From Candidatus Adlerbacteria bacterium (GTDB lineage Bacteria > Patescibacteriota > Minisyncoccia > Phycocordibacterales > SBAW01), in contig CAISEE010000021.1 of NCBI GenBank assembly GCA_903884345.1, positions 1-36,775 on the forward strand: a stretch of 36,775 bases of DNA, written 5' to 3'. Below are positions 15,151 through 23,700 of this stretch, in pieces. Within the stretch, counting starts at the first letter, position 1. Every line of letters starts with the position of its first letter. A program made the position numbers and the translations under genes. Under the pieces are notes generated by a model, which made no database searches, was not told where the DNA came from, and worked only from the letters and a program-made list of their open reading frames with translations.

Positions 15151-15399
15151 TTAGTTAGTGGTAGTGGTGTCCTTGGGCGCACTGTTTTGTGGTGCCTCTG
15201 GTGCGCCGAGGTTCGGGACGCTGACGGTGGGTTGCGGCACGAGGAGGAAGTTGTTGGGGTTGACGTGAATCTTCGAGATGCCGCCGTTTCGCGCCCAAAC
15301 GAGGAGATTGAGCAAAATGATGATGCCGATGATGAGCATGACGCCGCCCGCGCCACCACCTTCGCCACCTGCCTCTGGTTTTGGAGCTTCGGTTGCCAT
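15151..15399 (-). CDS. Single-pass membrane protein of 82 aa, unknown function
   Basis: Starts MATEAPKPEAGGEGGG (flexible Gly/Pro/Glu-rich head), then one membrane helix (VMLIIGIIILLNLLVWA), then a polar tail with PNNFLLVPQPTVSVPNLG and a Thr-rich end. No known family recognised; it may be a small envelope or pilus-associated protein. I reject the open extension to 15480 because it lies in the shadow of the Mur ligase gene. The start has its own promoter-like element: TTCACA, 18 bp, TAGTAT ending 7 nt before the ATG, predicting a leaderless message inside the operon. Confidence 0.7.
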   Translation of the reverse strand: MATEAPKPEAGGEGGGAGGVMLIIGIIILLNLLVWARNGGISKIHVNPNNFLLVPQPTVSVPNLGAPEAPQNSAPKDTTTTN

Positions 15400-15404
15400 T
15401 GTGT

Positions 15405-16661
15405 TTATACTAGCGCGTTCTTTACATCCTTGTGAAGCAGCTTGTCCAACTCCTCTTCGGCCACGCGCTTGTCGCTCCATGGCTCACGGGTGCCGGCAGG
15501 CCCGCAGATACACGGGTCGGTGCCCTTGCCGGTGAGGAGCACCACGTCGCCCTCTTTGGCTTCGCGCAGCGCCTCGCGGATCGCCATGCGGCGATTGAGA
15601 ATGATGTGCGGCTTGTGTTTGGTGAAGCCCTGCGCGATCGCTTCGACGATGTCGAGCGGGTCTTCGTCGTACGGATCCTCGTTTGCCAAAATGATGTAGT
15701 GGCAGAGTTCGTCGGCGATCTTGCCCATCTCGGGGCGCTTCCACTGGTCGCGGCCGCCGCCGGTTGAGCCCATGACGGCGATGATGCGTCGGTGCTGGTA
15801 GGTCTCGAAGAGTGCGCGCAGCGAGTCGGGCGTGTGCGCGTAGTCGACGATGACACTGAAGTTTTGCCCGCGCTCGACGCGCTCGGCGCGACCGGCAATC
15901 GGGAGCATATGTTGGATCGCCGACTGCATGGTTTGCCGCGGAATGTTCATCGCGTCACACAGGGTGAGTGCTGCCAGAATATTTTTGAGCGAAAAGAGCC
16001 CGGGCAGGGGTGCGGTAAAGAGGCTGCCGCCGCGGTAGACGAAGCGCACACCAGTGTCGTCGACGGTGTAGGGCTCGGCATCTTTGAGGAAGAAGGGAAT
16101 GCGCACTTCAACCGGCGTCTCAAGAAAGGCCTGCCCATATTTGTCGTCGGCATTGGCGATGATGTAGCGGGGGCGCTTGGGGGATTCGGCCAAATGCTGT
16201 GCCAGCGAGAGTTTGGCCGCAGCGTACGCCTCGATGCTGCCGTGGCTCTCGAGGTGCTCGGGCGCGAGGTTGGTGAAGACGAGCGCGTCGAGCTCGATGC
16301 CTTTGTGGCGAAACTGTTTGGCACCCTCGGAGCTCATCTCAATCACCGCGTGTGTGGCACCTTCGTTGACCGCGCGGCGCAAGAATCGCTGCAAGAACCC
16401 GCGCCCCGGCATGGTCATCTTAAAGAGGTTGGGTTCGCTCTCCTCGCCGATGGCAAAGCGGATGGTCGAGGCCAGTGCCACTTTGTAGCCCGCTTCGGTG
16501 AGGATCGCGCGAATGAGCTCAGAGGTCGAGGATTTGCCCTTGGTGCCGGTGACTGCGATGACGAAGAGTTTGCGCGAGGGGTAGCCCCAGCGTAGCGCGC
16601 CGAAGTGGGCGAAGGCCAGGTGGTAGAAACTGAGCAGTTGTTTTGGTATGAATCGTCGCAT
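15405..16661 (-). CDS. murE: Mur ligase family protein, MurE-like, lacking the N-terminal domain
   Basis: ATP-dependent amino-acid ligase of peptidoglycan precursor synthesis, most like UDP-MurNAc-tripeptide ligase. 418 aa. The central ATPase domain has GTKGKSSTSELI (P-loop), TNLAPEHLESHGS, and NILAALTLCDAM; the C-terminal domain has DYAHTPDSLRALF and GSTGGGRDQWKRPEMG. Only about 40 residues precede the P-loop, so the roughly 90-residue UDP-substrate domain of MurE is mostly missing. The substrate-selecting DNPR motif of DAP enzymes reads EDPYDEDP here, so the usual Arg is absent and the third amino acid cannot be assumed to be DAP. The start (MRRFIPKQ) is 8 nt after ruvA. Confidence 0.85.
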   Translation of the reverse strand: MRRFIPKQLLSFYHLAFAHFGALRWGYPSRKLFVIAVTGTKGKSSTSELIRAILTEAGYKVALASTIRFAIGEESEPNLFKMTMPGRGFLQRFLRRAVNEGATHAVIEMSSEGAKQFRHKGIELDALVFTNLAPEHLESHGSIEAYAAAKLSLAQHLAESPKRPRYIIANADDKYGQAFLETPVEVRIPFFLKDAEPYTVDDTGVRFVYRGGSLFTAPLPGLFSLKNILAALTLCDAMNIPRQTMQSAIQHMLPIAGRAERVERGQNFSVIVDYAHTPDSLRALFETYQHRRIIAVMGSTGGGRDQWKRPEMGKIADELCHYIILANEDPYDEDPLDIVEAIAQGFTKHKPHIILNRRMAIREALREAKEGDVVLLTGKGTDPCICGPAGTREPWSDKRVAEEELDKLLHKDVKNALV

Positions 16662-16669
16662 GGTGGTGA

Positions 16670-17272
16670 TTAAAATGATTTCGCCCGCGAACCCAGAGCT
16701 TTCAGTGCCGACGCCAGTTTTTCGCGCGTGCCCACGGCCGCAGGGTCGCACTCTTTCATCGCGCGGCGACTCTCCTCGAGCCGGTAGCCCAGCGCCATGA
16801 GTGCTTCGACCACCTCGCCATCATCTTCGTGCTCGGCTGCAACCGGCGTGCCCGCGTGCGTCGCCTCGTCGGCGAGTTTGTCGCGCAGCTCTACGACCAG
16901 GCGCTCGGCACTCTTCTTGCCGATGCCGAAGCCCTTCGTGAGCATCGCTGCGTCACCCTTGGCAATCGCACGCTTGAGGGGCCCCACCTCGGCCGCATTC
17001 AGGAATCCCAGTGCTGTTTTAGGGCCCACACCCGAGACGCTCATCAGTTGCTTAAAGAAGGCGAGCTCTTCGTCGGTGGGGAAGCCATAGAGGTCGATGG
17101 CGTCGTCGCGCACCGCTGTGTGGATAAAGAGCGAGACTATTGCGCCGCCCTGGCGCAGCCGCTCAATCGCCGCGGGGTGGGTGCGCACGGTGTAGCCCAC
17201 GCCGCCGACGTCGATCAATGCCACATTGTCGGCGCTGGCCCCGTCGAATTGCCCCGTAAGTTTGCCGATCAT
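16670..17272 (-). CDS. ruvA: Holliday junction DNA helicase subunit RuvA
   Basis: Tetrameric junction-binding protein that targets RuvB to Holliday junctions. 200 aa, normal length. Visible: OB-fold N-terminus MIGKLTGQFDG...VDVGGVGYTV, acidic-pin region FIHTAVRDDAIDLYGF, tandem helix-hairpin-helix segments (LMSVSGVGPKTALGFL and KGFGIGKKSAERLVVELRDKL), and a C-terminal domain III (EALMALGYRLEESRRAM). Start at MIGKLTG: a TATGAT hexamer ends 6 nt before it, and the ATG nine codons further up overlaps the promoter. It is followed directly by the Mur ligase gene and is divergent from rpsT. Confidence 0.95.
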   Translation of the reverse strand: MIGKLTGQFDGASADNVALIDVGGVGYTVRTHPAAIERLRQGGAIVSLFIHTAVRDDAIDLYGFPTDEELAFFKQLMSVSGVGPKTALGFLNAAEVGPLKRAIAKGDAAMLTKGFGIGKKSAERLVVELRDKLADEATHAGTPVAAEHEDDGEVVEALMALGYRLEESRRAMKECDPAAVGTREKLASALKALGSRAKSF

Positions 17273-17320
17273 GCCTTTATCATACCGTACCCCGCCCATT
17301 TGGCACGAAGGGTTGCGGGC

Positions 17321-17349
17321 TTGCGTTTTTTCGATTTATTGCGTACTAT
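17321..17349 (+). promoter_or_regulatory. rpsT promoter
   Basis: TTGCGT (17321-17326), 17 bp, TACTAT (17344-17349), followed by exactly 7 nt and then the rpsT ATG. The predicted first transcribed base is the A of the start codon. Confidence 0.7.
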
Positions 17350-17356
17350 CGATGCC

Positions 17357-17602
17357 ATGGCAATTACCAAAGGAGCAAAGAAGGCGCATCGCCAGTCCCT
17401 GCGCAAAAACGCAATGAACGTCACGCGCAAGCTGGCCGTTCGCGCGTCGCTGAAGGTCGTCCGCACCGCGCCCAAGGGCGATGTGAAGGCAATCGCAGGC
17501 GCATACCAGGCGATCGATAAGGCACTCAAGCGCGGCATCATCAAGAAGAACACCGCCGCTCGCCGCAAGGCAAAAGTCGCCCGCGCCCTCAAGACGAACT
17601 AG
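17357..17602 (+). CDS. rpsT: 30S ribosomal protein S20
   Basis: Primary 16S rRNA-binding ribosomal protein, 81 aa, close to the usual 85-90. The basic helical sequence is typical: MAITKGAKKAHRQSLRKN at the N-terminus and the AIDKALKRGIIKKNTAARRKA block near the C-terminus. Start set at 17357 (MAITKG); the longer frame upstream belongs to the ruvA shadow. The gene has a clear promoter whose -10 ends 7 nt before the ATG and no Shine-Dalgarno sequence, so a leaderless message is predicted. It has its own terminator and is thus monocistronic. Confidence 0.96.
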   Translation: MAITKGAKKAHRQSLRKNAMNVTRKLAVRASLKVVRTAPKGDVKAIAGAYQAIDKALKRGIIKKNTAARRKAKVARALKTN

Positions 17603-17627
17603 TCTATTTTTATAGTTCGCCGGATCT

Positions 17628-17650
17628 GACCCCATCTTCGGGGTCTTTTT
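17628..17650 (+). terminator. rpsT terminator
   Basis: GACCCC, loop ATCTTC, GGGGTC, then TTTTT. A classic intrinsic terminator 25 nt after the rpsT stop. Confidence 0.9.
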
Positions 17651-17708
17651 CGTGCCAATGGTAACGAAGACGCCCCCGGCTTGTGGCCAGGGGCGGGGAG
17701 GGAACGGG

Positions 17709-18164
17709 TCACGCGAGTTGCGGGAAGGAAGCCATCGAGCCCACAAAGCTCGAGTCTTCTCGCCAGCACGCACCGTAGCGCGAGCTGTGAAAGCGTTGGA
17801 AGAGGCGCTCGCGCGAGAGTTCTCCGCCGCGGTCGCCGATGCCGGTGCGCAGTGTCAGGAGTCCTCGCTCCGAGTCCCAACCAGCGTCCTCCCAGTAGAG
17901 GTCCGGATGCGAGGCGTCGGCAACGAGGCCTGTCCAGTGCCGTGCGCAGCGTTGTGTCTGCCGCATCTGGTCGAGCAAGTCTCGAGTCAGAGGCACTTGG
18001 TGCAGGGTGCCGGTAAAGAGAGGTCTGCGCCGACCAGGGTCTTGTTCATGGTACCAGGACACGTCGAAGATTTGGAGCTGGATGGAAATCGTCTGGCCGT
18101 CATTCATGTGGCAGCAGCTGTGCCACGCAATAAGACCGACGAGTACCGCCGCGAGAATCAGCAT
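17709..18164 (-). CDS. Orphan protein of 151 aa with N-terminal membrane anchor, unknown function
   Basis: Begins with a hydrophobic helix (MLILAAVLVGLIAWHSCC) that may be a signal-anchor; the Cys pair at its end could suit lipidation but has no strict lipobox. The rest is soluble, rich in Trp, Arg and Asp (FDVSWYHEQDPGRRR, HPDLYWEDAGWDSERGLL), and not a family I recognise. The expression signals are clear: TCGACA (18216-18221), 17 bp, TATAGT (18193-18198), a leader of about 28 nt, and AAGGAG 6 nt before the ATG. A GC-rich hairpin at about 17670-17700 follows the stop codon. It stands alone between rpsT and the tRNA-Arg genes. Confidence 0.75.
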   Translation of the reverse strand: MLILAAVLVGLIAWHSCCHMNDGQTISIQLQIFDVSWYHEQDPGRRRPLFTGTLHQVPLTRDLLDQMRQTQRCARHWTGLVADASHPDLYWEDAGWDSERGLLTLRTGIGDRGGELSRERLFQRFHSSRYGACWREDSSFVGSMASFPQLA

Positions 18165-18192
18165 GGAAGTCTCCTTATTTCAATCTGGCGAG

Positions 18193-18221
18193 ACTATACA
18201 ATATAGAAAGTTTTTTGTCGA
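18193..18221 (-). promoter_or_regulatory. Sigma70-type promoter of the 151-aa orphan gene
   Basis: TCGACA, 17-bp spacer, TATAGT on the minus strand, with a Shine-Dalgarno AAGGAG (complement of 18171-18176) in the resulting leader. Confidence 0.65.
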
Positions 18222-18235
18222 GGCTGTTATAAACC

Positions 18236-18310
18236 TGGTGCTCCCGGCCAGAATCGAACTGGCATCACCTCCTTCGGAGGGAGGTATCCTATCCGTTGAA
18301 CGACGGGAGC
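18236..18310 (-). tRNA. tRNA-Arg (CCG anticodon)
   Basis: Acceptor GCTCCCG/CGGGAGC, anticodon stem CCTCC/GGAGG with loop CTCCGAA (anticodon CCG), T arm GCCAG-TTCGATT-CTGGC, discriminator A, encoded CCA. A TAGGAT hexamer lies 8 nt upstream on the minus strand. Confidence 0.95.
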
Positions 18311-18403
18311 GTGTGCTCATCCTACCAAAGGAATGAGCCGAGCAGTAGTACGACAACAGCGCGACCGTTATGGCCGCGCTGTCGTCTCTTGTATTTCGAA
18401 CCG

Positions 18404-18478
18404 TGGTGCTCCCGGCAGGAATCGAACCCACATTGCATCCTCCGCAAGGATGCGTCCTATCCATTGAACGACGGGAGC
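18404..18478 (-). tRNA. tRNA-Arg (GCG anticodon)
   Basis: Acceptor GCTCCCG/CGGGAGC, anticodon stem CATCC/GGATG with loop TTGCGGA, so the anticodon is GCG, reading CGC and CGT. Encoded CCA. The 5' third is nearly identical to the neighbouring tRNA-Arg(CCG). Most bacteria use ACG, edited to inosine, in this box, so GCG is unusual. Between the two genes an 8-bp hairpin (ACAGCGCG/CGCGCTGT) may serve processing or termination. Confidence 0.93.
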
Positions 18479-18496
18479 ATGGACTCGCCTAGCGTA

Positions 18497-18967
18497 TCAC
18501 AAACCGATCATTTCCGCGAGGTTTTCACCCAAATGCGGCAATTGCTCCTCTTCCTCTATATGGCGCGCGAGGTAGGTGCGCACCGAGGTGCCGAGTTCGG
18601 CATTGTCGAGCGGCACCACGATGCGCGGCACAAGCATGCTCTTGGTGGTGAGGAAGAGGCGCGGGGTCTCGGTCTCTTGCTCGACCCAAAAGGTGCGCAG
18701 CGCGGTGAAGGGGTAGGTGGTGCCGTCGAGCGAGACGCCGCGTTTGTTGATGGTGACCGAGTGCTCGCGCGGCCCGCGAATCGAGAGTGCGATGATCGAG
18801 CCCACGCCCAACACGAGGATGAGTGCGAGCAAAAAATTGTCGAAGTAGACGCAGGCGCCAGCGCCGACGAGAGTGATGAGGCCGAAGGTCCAGTACCAGT
18901 CGACCGAGTGCCCGCGGTGTTCGTGGGTCGAGACGTGCCAGGTGAGGGGAGTGTCTTGTTCGCTCAT
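18497..18967 (-). CDS. Two-helix membrane protein of 156 aa, unknown function
   Basis: Two adjacent membrane helices (about residues 24-42, YWTFGLITLVGAGACVYF, and 44-62, LLALILVLGVGSIIAL) are followed by a soluble beta-rich domain (EHSVTINKRGVSLDGTTYPFTALRTFWVEQE) and a helical tail. This layout resembles small membrane proteins with a PH-like cytoplasmic domain, but I cannot name a family. A TATACT hexamer ends 9 nt before the ATG. It is upstream of the tRNA-Arg pair on the same strand. Confidence 0.75.
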   Translation of the reverse strand: MSEQDTPLTWHVSTHEHRGHSVDWYWTFGLITLVGAGACVYFDNFLLALILVLGVGSIIALSIRGPREHSVTINKRGVSLDGTTYPFTALRTFWVEQETETPRLFLTTKSMLVPRIVVPLDNAELGTSVRTYLARHIEEEEQLPHLGENLAEMIGL

Positions 18968-19085
18968 GTGTCTATTAGTATACCGCGTTCGTTCACTGTC
19001 GCGCGGGATTGTATACAGTGCGTCGCTTTCTGAAGAATGATGTCTCTTTGGTCGGCTTTCGTTTATACTTTGCGTATCTAACCTA

Positions 19086-20708
19086 ATGCATATGCAACCT
19101 ACATCATCATCTCTTGTACAAAAGTCCGTTCGGTTCGTGTCGGGGTTGCCACGCCGCTACTCGATCGGGGGAGCGGTGGTGCTTGTTGTGGTGCTGGTGC
19201 TCGGTATCCACGTCGTCTCGCAAGGGGCGCCCGCAACGGACGCACCGGTGCAGACGCCGCATGTGCACATCGTTTCAATCGCCGACCTGTCGGCCACCGC
19301 AGGGCCGCTGCCGGTGACCGGCAAAGTCACGTCGCTCAGTCAGGCGACCATTTTGGCACAGAGCGCGGGCGAGGTGACCTCGCTCCTGCATGCGCTAGGC
19401 GATCGCGTTTCAGCCGGTGGCGAGATTGCCGAGCTTGAAAACAGCAGTCAACGCGCGGCATTGCTTCAGGCGCAGGGCGCATTCGATGCGGCACAGGTGC
19501 AGTTGGCAAAGACCAGTGGCACCTCGGCCACGATCTCGGGTATCAACTCGGCGCAGGCGACCCAGAGTCTTGCGAACGCGCAGAATTCGGCCGAGACCTC
19601 GCTCCAGTCGGCGTACGCGGCGCTCGACGACGCGGTACATACGAAGTCCGACGCGCTCTTTAGTGGCTCGCGCACCACGACGCCCAAACTCATCATCACC
19701 ATTCCGGATTCGCAACTCGTCATGACGCTGCAAAACGAGCGCGTCGATCTGGAGCTTTTGCTCGGCAAGGCACAAGTGCTCGCCAACCCCAGCAGCAACG
19801 ACGCGGTCGCTGCCAATGTCGTGGCACTGACCGCACAGGCGCAGACGGTGCAAACGTTTTTGAATAATCTCGTGAGCGCGGTCAACAAAGCGATACCAAC
19901 CAATGAGACGCCGGCTGGCGCGATTGCGGGCTACCAGGCGTCGATCAGCGCGGCGCGCACCGAGGTGGTGGGTGCTATCGCGGGGCTCGTTGCCGCCAAG
20001 TCGGCACTCGACCAGGCGGGCTCGGGTGCGGCCTCAGCCTCCAACTCGGCGACCAGTGCCGCGACCAACGACATCGCCGCATCGCGCGCCAGCCTCAAAC
20101 AGGCACAAGGGGCACTCAATGCGGCTGAGGCCAACCTTGAGAAGACGATCCTGCGCAGTCCCATTTCGGGAACGATCGTGAGTTTGCCCATCTCGCGCGG
20201 TGACTATGTCTCGATGAACGCGCAGGCCGCGGTGGTCTCAAACCCGAGTGCGCTGGAGATTGATGCGTACGTCACGCCCGATGATGCCAAAACCATCGTG
20301 GTCGGCGGCAAAGCCACCATCGACCAAAAAGTGGCGGGCGTCGTCGTGTCGGTGGCACCAGCACTCGACCCTACGACCAACAAAATCTTGGTCAAGATCG
20401 GCATCACGGGCAACGAACAAGTGCTGACCGATGGCGACACGGTGAGCGTGGCAATCAATCGCACGGTTGCGACACAAAGCACTGCTGACGCCTCGACCAT
20501 CATCCCGATAACGGCGGTCAAGATTACGCCCGAAGGGCCGGTCGTCTTTACTGTGGCGGGGGAGACACTCGTGGCGCACAAGATTACCCTGGGATCGATC
20601 CTCGGCGATCAGGTGATGGTGCCGCAGGGTATCACGCCCGACATGGCGATTGTGACCGACGCGCGCGGGCTCTCGGACGGGCAGACTATTGTCATTGATA
20701 CGAACTAA
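19086..20708 (+). CDS. RND efflux periplasmic adaptor (membrane fusion protein, HlyD/AcrA type)
   Basis: Adaptor subunit of an RND-type pump, 540 aa. One N-terminal membrane anchor (about residues 25-45, IGGAVVLVVVLVLGIHVVS). Then a split biotinyl-lipoyl domain (first half AQSAGEVTSLLHALGDRVSAGG, second half RSPISGTIVSLPISRGDYV) that flanks a very long Ala/Ser/Gln-rich helical hairpin of about 240 residues, and C-terminal beta-barrel domains (ALEIDAYVTPDDAKTIVVGG). Two ATGs lie in frame at 19086 and 19092. A TATACT hexamer at 19064-19069 lies 16 nt upstream. It is followed by the pump after 2 nt. No TolC-like outer-membrane channel is present. Confidence 0.9.
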   Translation: MHMQPTSSSLVQKSVRFVSGLPRRYSIGGAVVLVVVLVLGIHVVSQGAPATDAPVQTPHVHIVSIADLSATAGPLPVTGKVTSLSQATILAQSAGEVTSLLHALGDRVSAGGEIAELENSSQRAALLQAQGAFDAAQVQLAKTSGTSATISGINSAQATQSLANAQNSAETSLQSAYAALDDAVHTKSDALFSGSRTTTPKLIITIPDSQLVMTLQNERVDLELLLGKAQVLANPSSNDAVAANVVALTAQAQTVQTFLNNLVSAVNKAIPTNETPAGAIAGYQASISAARTEVVGAIAGLVAAKSALDQAGSGAASASNSATSAATNDIAASRASLKQAQGALNAAEANLEKTILRSPISGTIVSLPISRGDYVSMNAQAAVVSNPSALEIDAYVTPDDAKTIVVGGKATIDQKVAGVVVSVAPALDPTTNKILVKIGITGNEQVLTDGDTVSVAINRTVATQSTADASTIIPITAVKITPEGPVVFTVAGETLVAHKITLGSILGDQVMVPQGITPDMAIVTDARGLSDGQTIVIDTN

Positions 20709-20710
20709 TC

Positions 20711-23700
20711 ATGCTGCCTCTTTGGAACTTCTTCCTCGATAAACGGCAGTTCAGCTACGTCTTCATCGCGGCCCTCGTCGTCGTGGGTCTCTACGCGGTG
20801 CTCAAGATCCCGAAGGAGTCGAGCCCATCGATCGATATCCCGTACGCGGTCGTCACGGCGGTCTTTCCCGGTGCTTCGGCCGAGGATACCGAAACTTTGG
20901 TCACCGACCCTCTGGAGTCGCAAATCGGCAACATCAGCAACATCGACAAGCTGACCTCGAGCTCGGGCGCGGGCGTGTCGAGCGTGGTCGTCCAATTCAA
21001 TACGAAAGCCGACATGGTGCAGTCGCTCCAAGACTTGCGCGATGCGGTCGCCAAAGCGGCACCCAAACTCCCGAGCGACGTCATGACGCCGTCGGTCACC
21101 AAGGTGGCCTTCAGTGACCAACCCATTTTCGTCGCCTCGATCTCGGGCGATTTGCCACCGTCGGCATTTGCGGCACTCGGCAAAGAGGTCGCCGACGACC
21201 TCAAGAACGTGACTGGGGTCTCCAAGGTCGACGTGGCCGGCGTGCCCGATCGCGAAGTCGATGTGGTGGTGAGCAAAGAGAGTCTCGAGCAGTACAACCT
21301 TCGCTTGGTCGACGTCATCGGCCAGATCGCGGCAAGCAACGCGGCGCTTCCCGCGGGATCTATCTCGATGCGGGGCGTTAACTACGACGTTAATTTCAAA
21401 GGCGGCATCGAGGACCCGGCGGAGATTCAGAACATCGCGGTGGGCACCAAAGATGGTGTGCCGATCTACCTGCGCGACATCGCCTTCGTCGCCAACGGCC
21501 TCGCACCTGCGACCAGCTACTCGCGTGTGAGTCTCAAGGGTGCGCCCAGCAACCAGGCGATTACGCTCAACGTCTACAAGCAGTCGGGCGGCGACATCAC
21601 GACGGTCTCGAGCGCTGTCAAAGCCGAATTGAATCGCCTGCGCGCGACGTCGCTTCAGGGTATGACCGTCCTCGTGCCCTCGGGCACCGACGCGGGCTAC
21701 CAGGTGGGCAAGCAGTTGGGCGACCTCACCAAGACGGGGTTTGAAACCGTGCTCCTCGTCATCGTGGCGCTCTTTTTGACGATCGGGTGGCGCGAGTCGT
21801 TGGTCGCGGCGCTCTCGATCCCGCTCTCGTTTATGATCGCCTTCGTCGGGCTCTACATGACGGGAAATACGCTCAACTTCATCAGCCTCTTTTCGCTCAT
21901 TCTCGCGGTCGGCATCCTCGTTGACTCGGGCATCGTCGTGACCGAGGCCGTCCACACGCGTATGAAGACCCACGACGGACCCTTGGGTGCCGCGCGCGCG
22001 GCGCTACACGACTATGCTTGGCCGCTCATTGCCGGCACAATGACGACGGTCGCCGTCTTCGCGCCGCTCTTCTTCATCTCGGGTATTACGGGCAAGTTCA
22101 TCGCCGGGATTCCGTACACCTTGGTCTTCGTGCTCATGGCGTCGATCTTCGTGGCACTCGGCATCGTGCCGCTCATCGCCATGCTCTTTGCCAAGTCCGA
22201 GCCTAACGAATTGGAGAAGCGCCAAGAGGCGTACACCGAGCAGGTGACCGAGTGGTACAAACGCACGCTGCGGGGAATCTTGGAGAATCGCCACACACAG
22301 CGCGTCTTCTTGCGATCTTTGGGTGCACTCTTCGTGCTCTCGCTCATCTTGCCGATGACCGGGCTCGTCAAAACCGTCTTCTTCGGGCAAAGCGACCAGG
22401 ACTACGTCTACATCAACATCGAAAAGCCGCACGGGACGACACTGGCGCAGACCGACCTTGCCGCGCGCGAGGTCGAGGAGATTCTCTACGCCAACCACGA
22501 CATCGCCTCGTTCGTCACGACGGTGGGGCAGAGCTCGTCGTTGGGCGGCTCGGGTGCTTCGGGTGGCAACTACGCCAACATCACAATCAACCTCCCCGAT
22601 GGCCACACAAAAACGAGCACCCAAGTCTTGGAAGAATTGCAGCGCGAGCTCGCGCCCGTGACCGACGCGACCATCCAGATTTTGCAGGGGAGTAACGGGC
22701 CGCCGTCGGGAGCACCGGTTTCGATTCAATTTACGGGGGACAATCTGGGCGACCTCATCTCGGCCGCCGACGCGGGCAAGCGGCTGCTGGCGACCATCCC
22801 CGGCGTCACCAACCTCTCCGATAGCACCGAGAACAACGGCACCGAGTTTGATCTCTCGATCGATCGGGCCAAAGCGTCGGCGCTGGGCCTCAACACGCAG
22901 ACGGTGGCACAAACGCTGCGCGCCGCGGTTAACGGCACGAAGGCCACGAGCATCACACAGCCCGACCAAGACATCGACGTCGTGGTCAAACTCAATCTCA
23001 ACACCGCCTACACCGACCCATCCAACACCGCCGAGACCTCGATTGATTCGATCAAAAACCTCACCATTGAGACGCCGACGGGGCCGGTCTTGTTGGGTTC
23101 GGTCCTCACGAGTTCCTTGGGTGTGAGCAACGCCACCATCGCGCACCAAGACAAGAAGCGCATCGAGACTGTCTCGGGCTACCCCGAGGGAGGCGCGACC
23201 GCAACCGGCATCGTCGCCGCATTTCAAAAGCGCGTCGGTGAGTTGAAGCTCCCGCCAGGTGTCGCGGTTTCCTACGGCGGCGAGGACGAGAGTGTGAATC
23301 AATCATTCCAAGAGATGTTCGTGGCGCTCATCGCAGGGTTGGCACTCATGTTCCTTATCCTCATCCTCGCGTTCAATTCCTTCCGCTACACGTTCTATCT
23401 CTTGATGATCGTGCCGCTCTCACTCATTGGCGTCCTCGATGGCTTGGCACTCACCGGGCAGCCGCTGTCCTTCCCGTCGCTTTTGGGCATCATTGCGCTG
23501 GGCGGTGTCATTATCAACCACGCCATCATCCTTATGGATTCGATGCTGCGCCTGCGCGCGACAAAACCCGGGGAGCCTATCATGGATGTCGTCATCGAAG
23601 CCTCGGCCACCCGCCTGCGTCCCATCTTCCTCACGACGGTCACGACCGTCATCGGCATGATTCCGCTCGCGGGTTCATCGGCGATGTGGGGCCCCTTGGC

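Noticed and set aside
5252-17700. Similar GC-rich hairpins after the 86-aa and 151-aa orphan genes, considered as a mobile repeat
   Set aside because: The similarity is limited to the GC-rich stems and reading them as ordinary terminators is enough.
20705-23302. Long minus-strand frames opposite the RND pump (20705-21973 and 22004-23302)
   Set aside because: Arg/His/Asp-rich low-complexity shadows of the pump gene, which is complete and recognisable on the plus strand.
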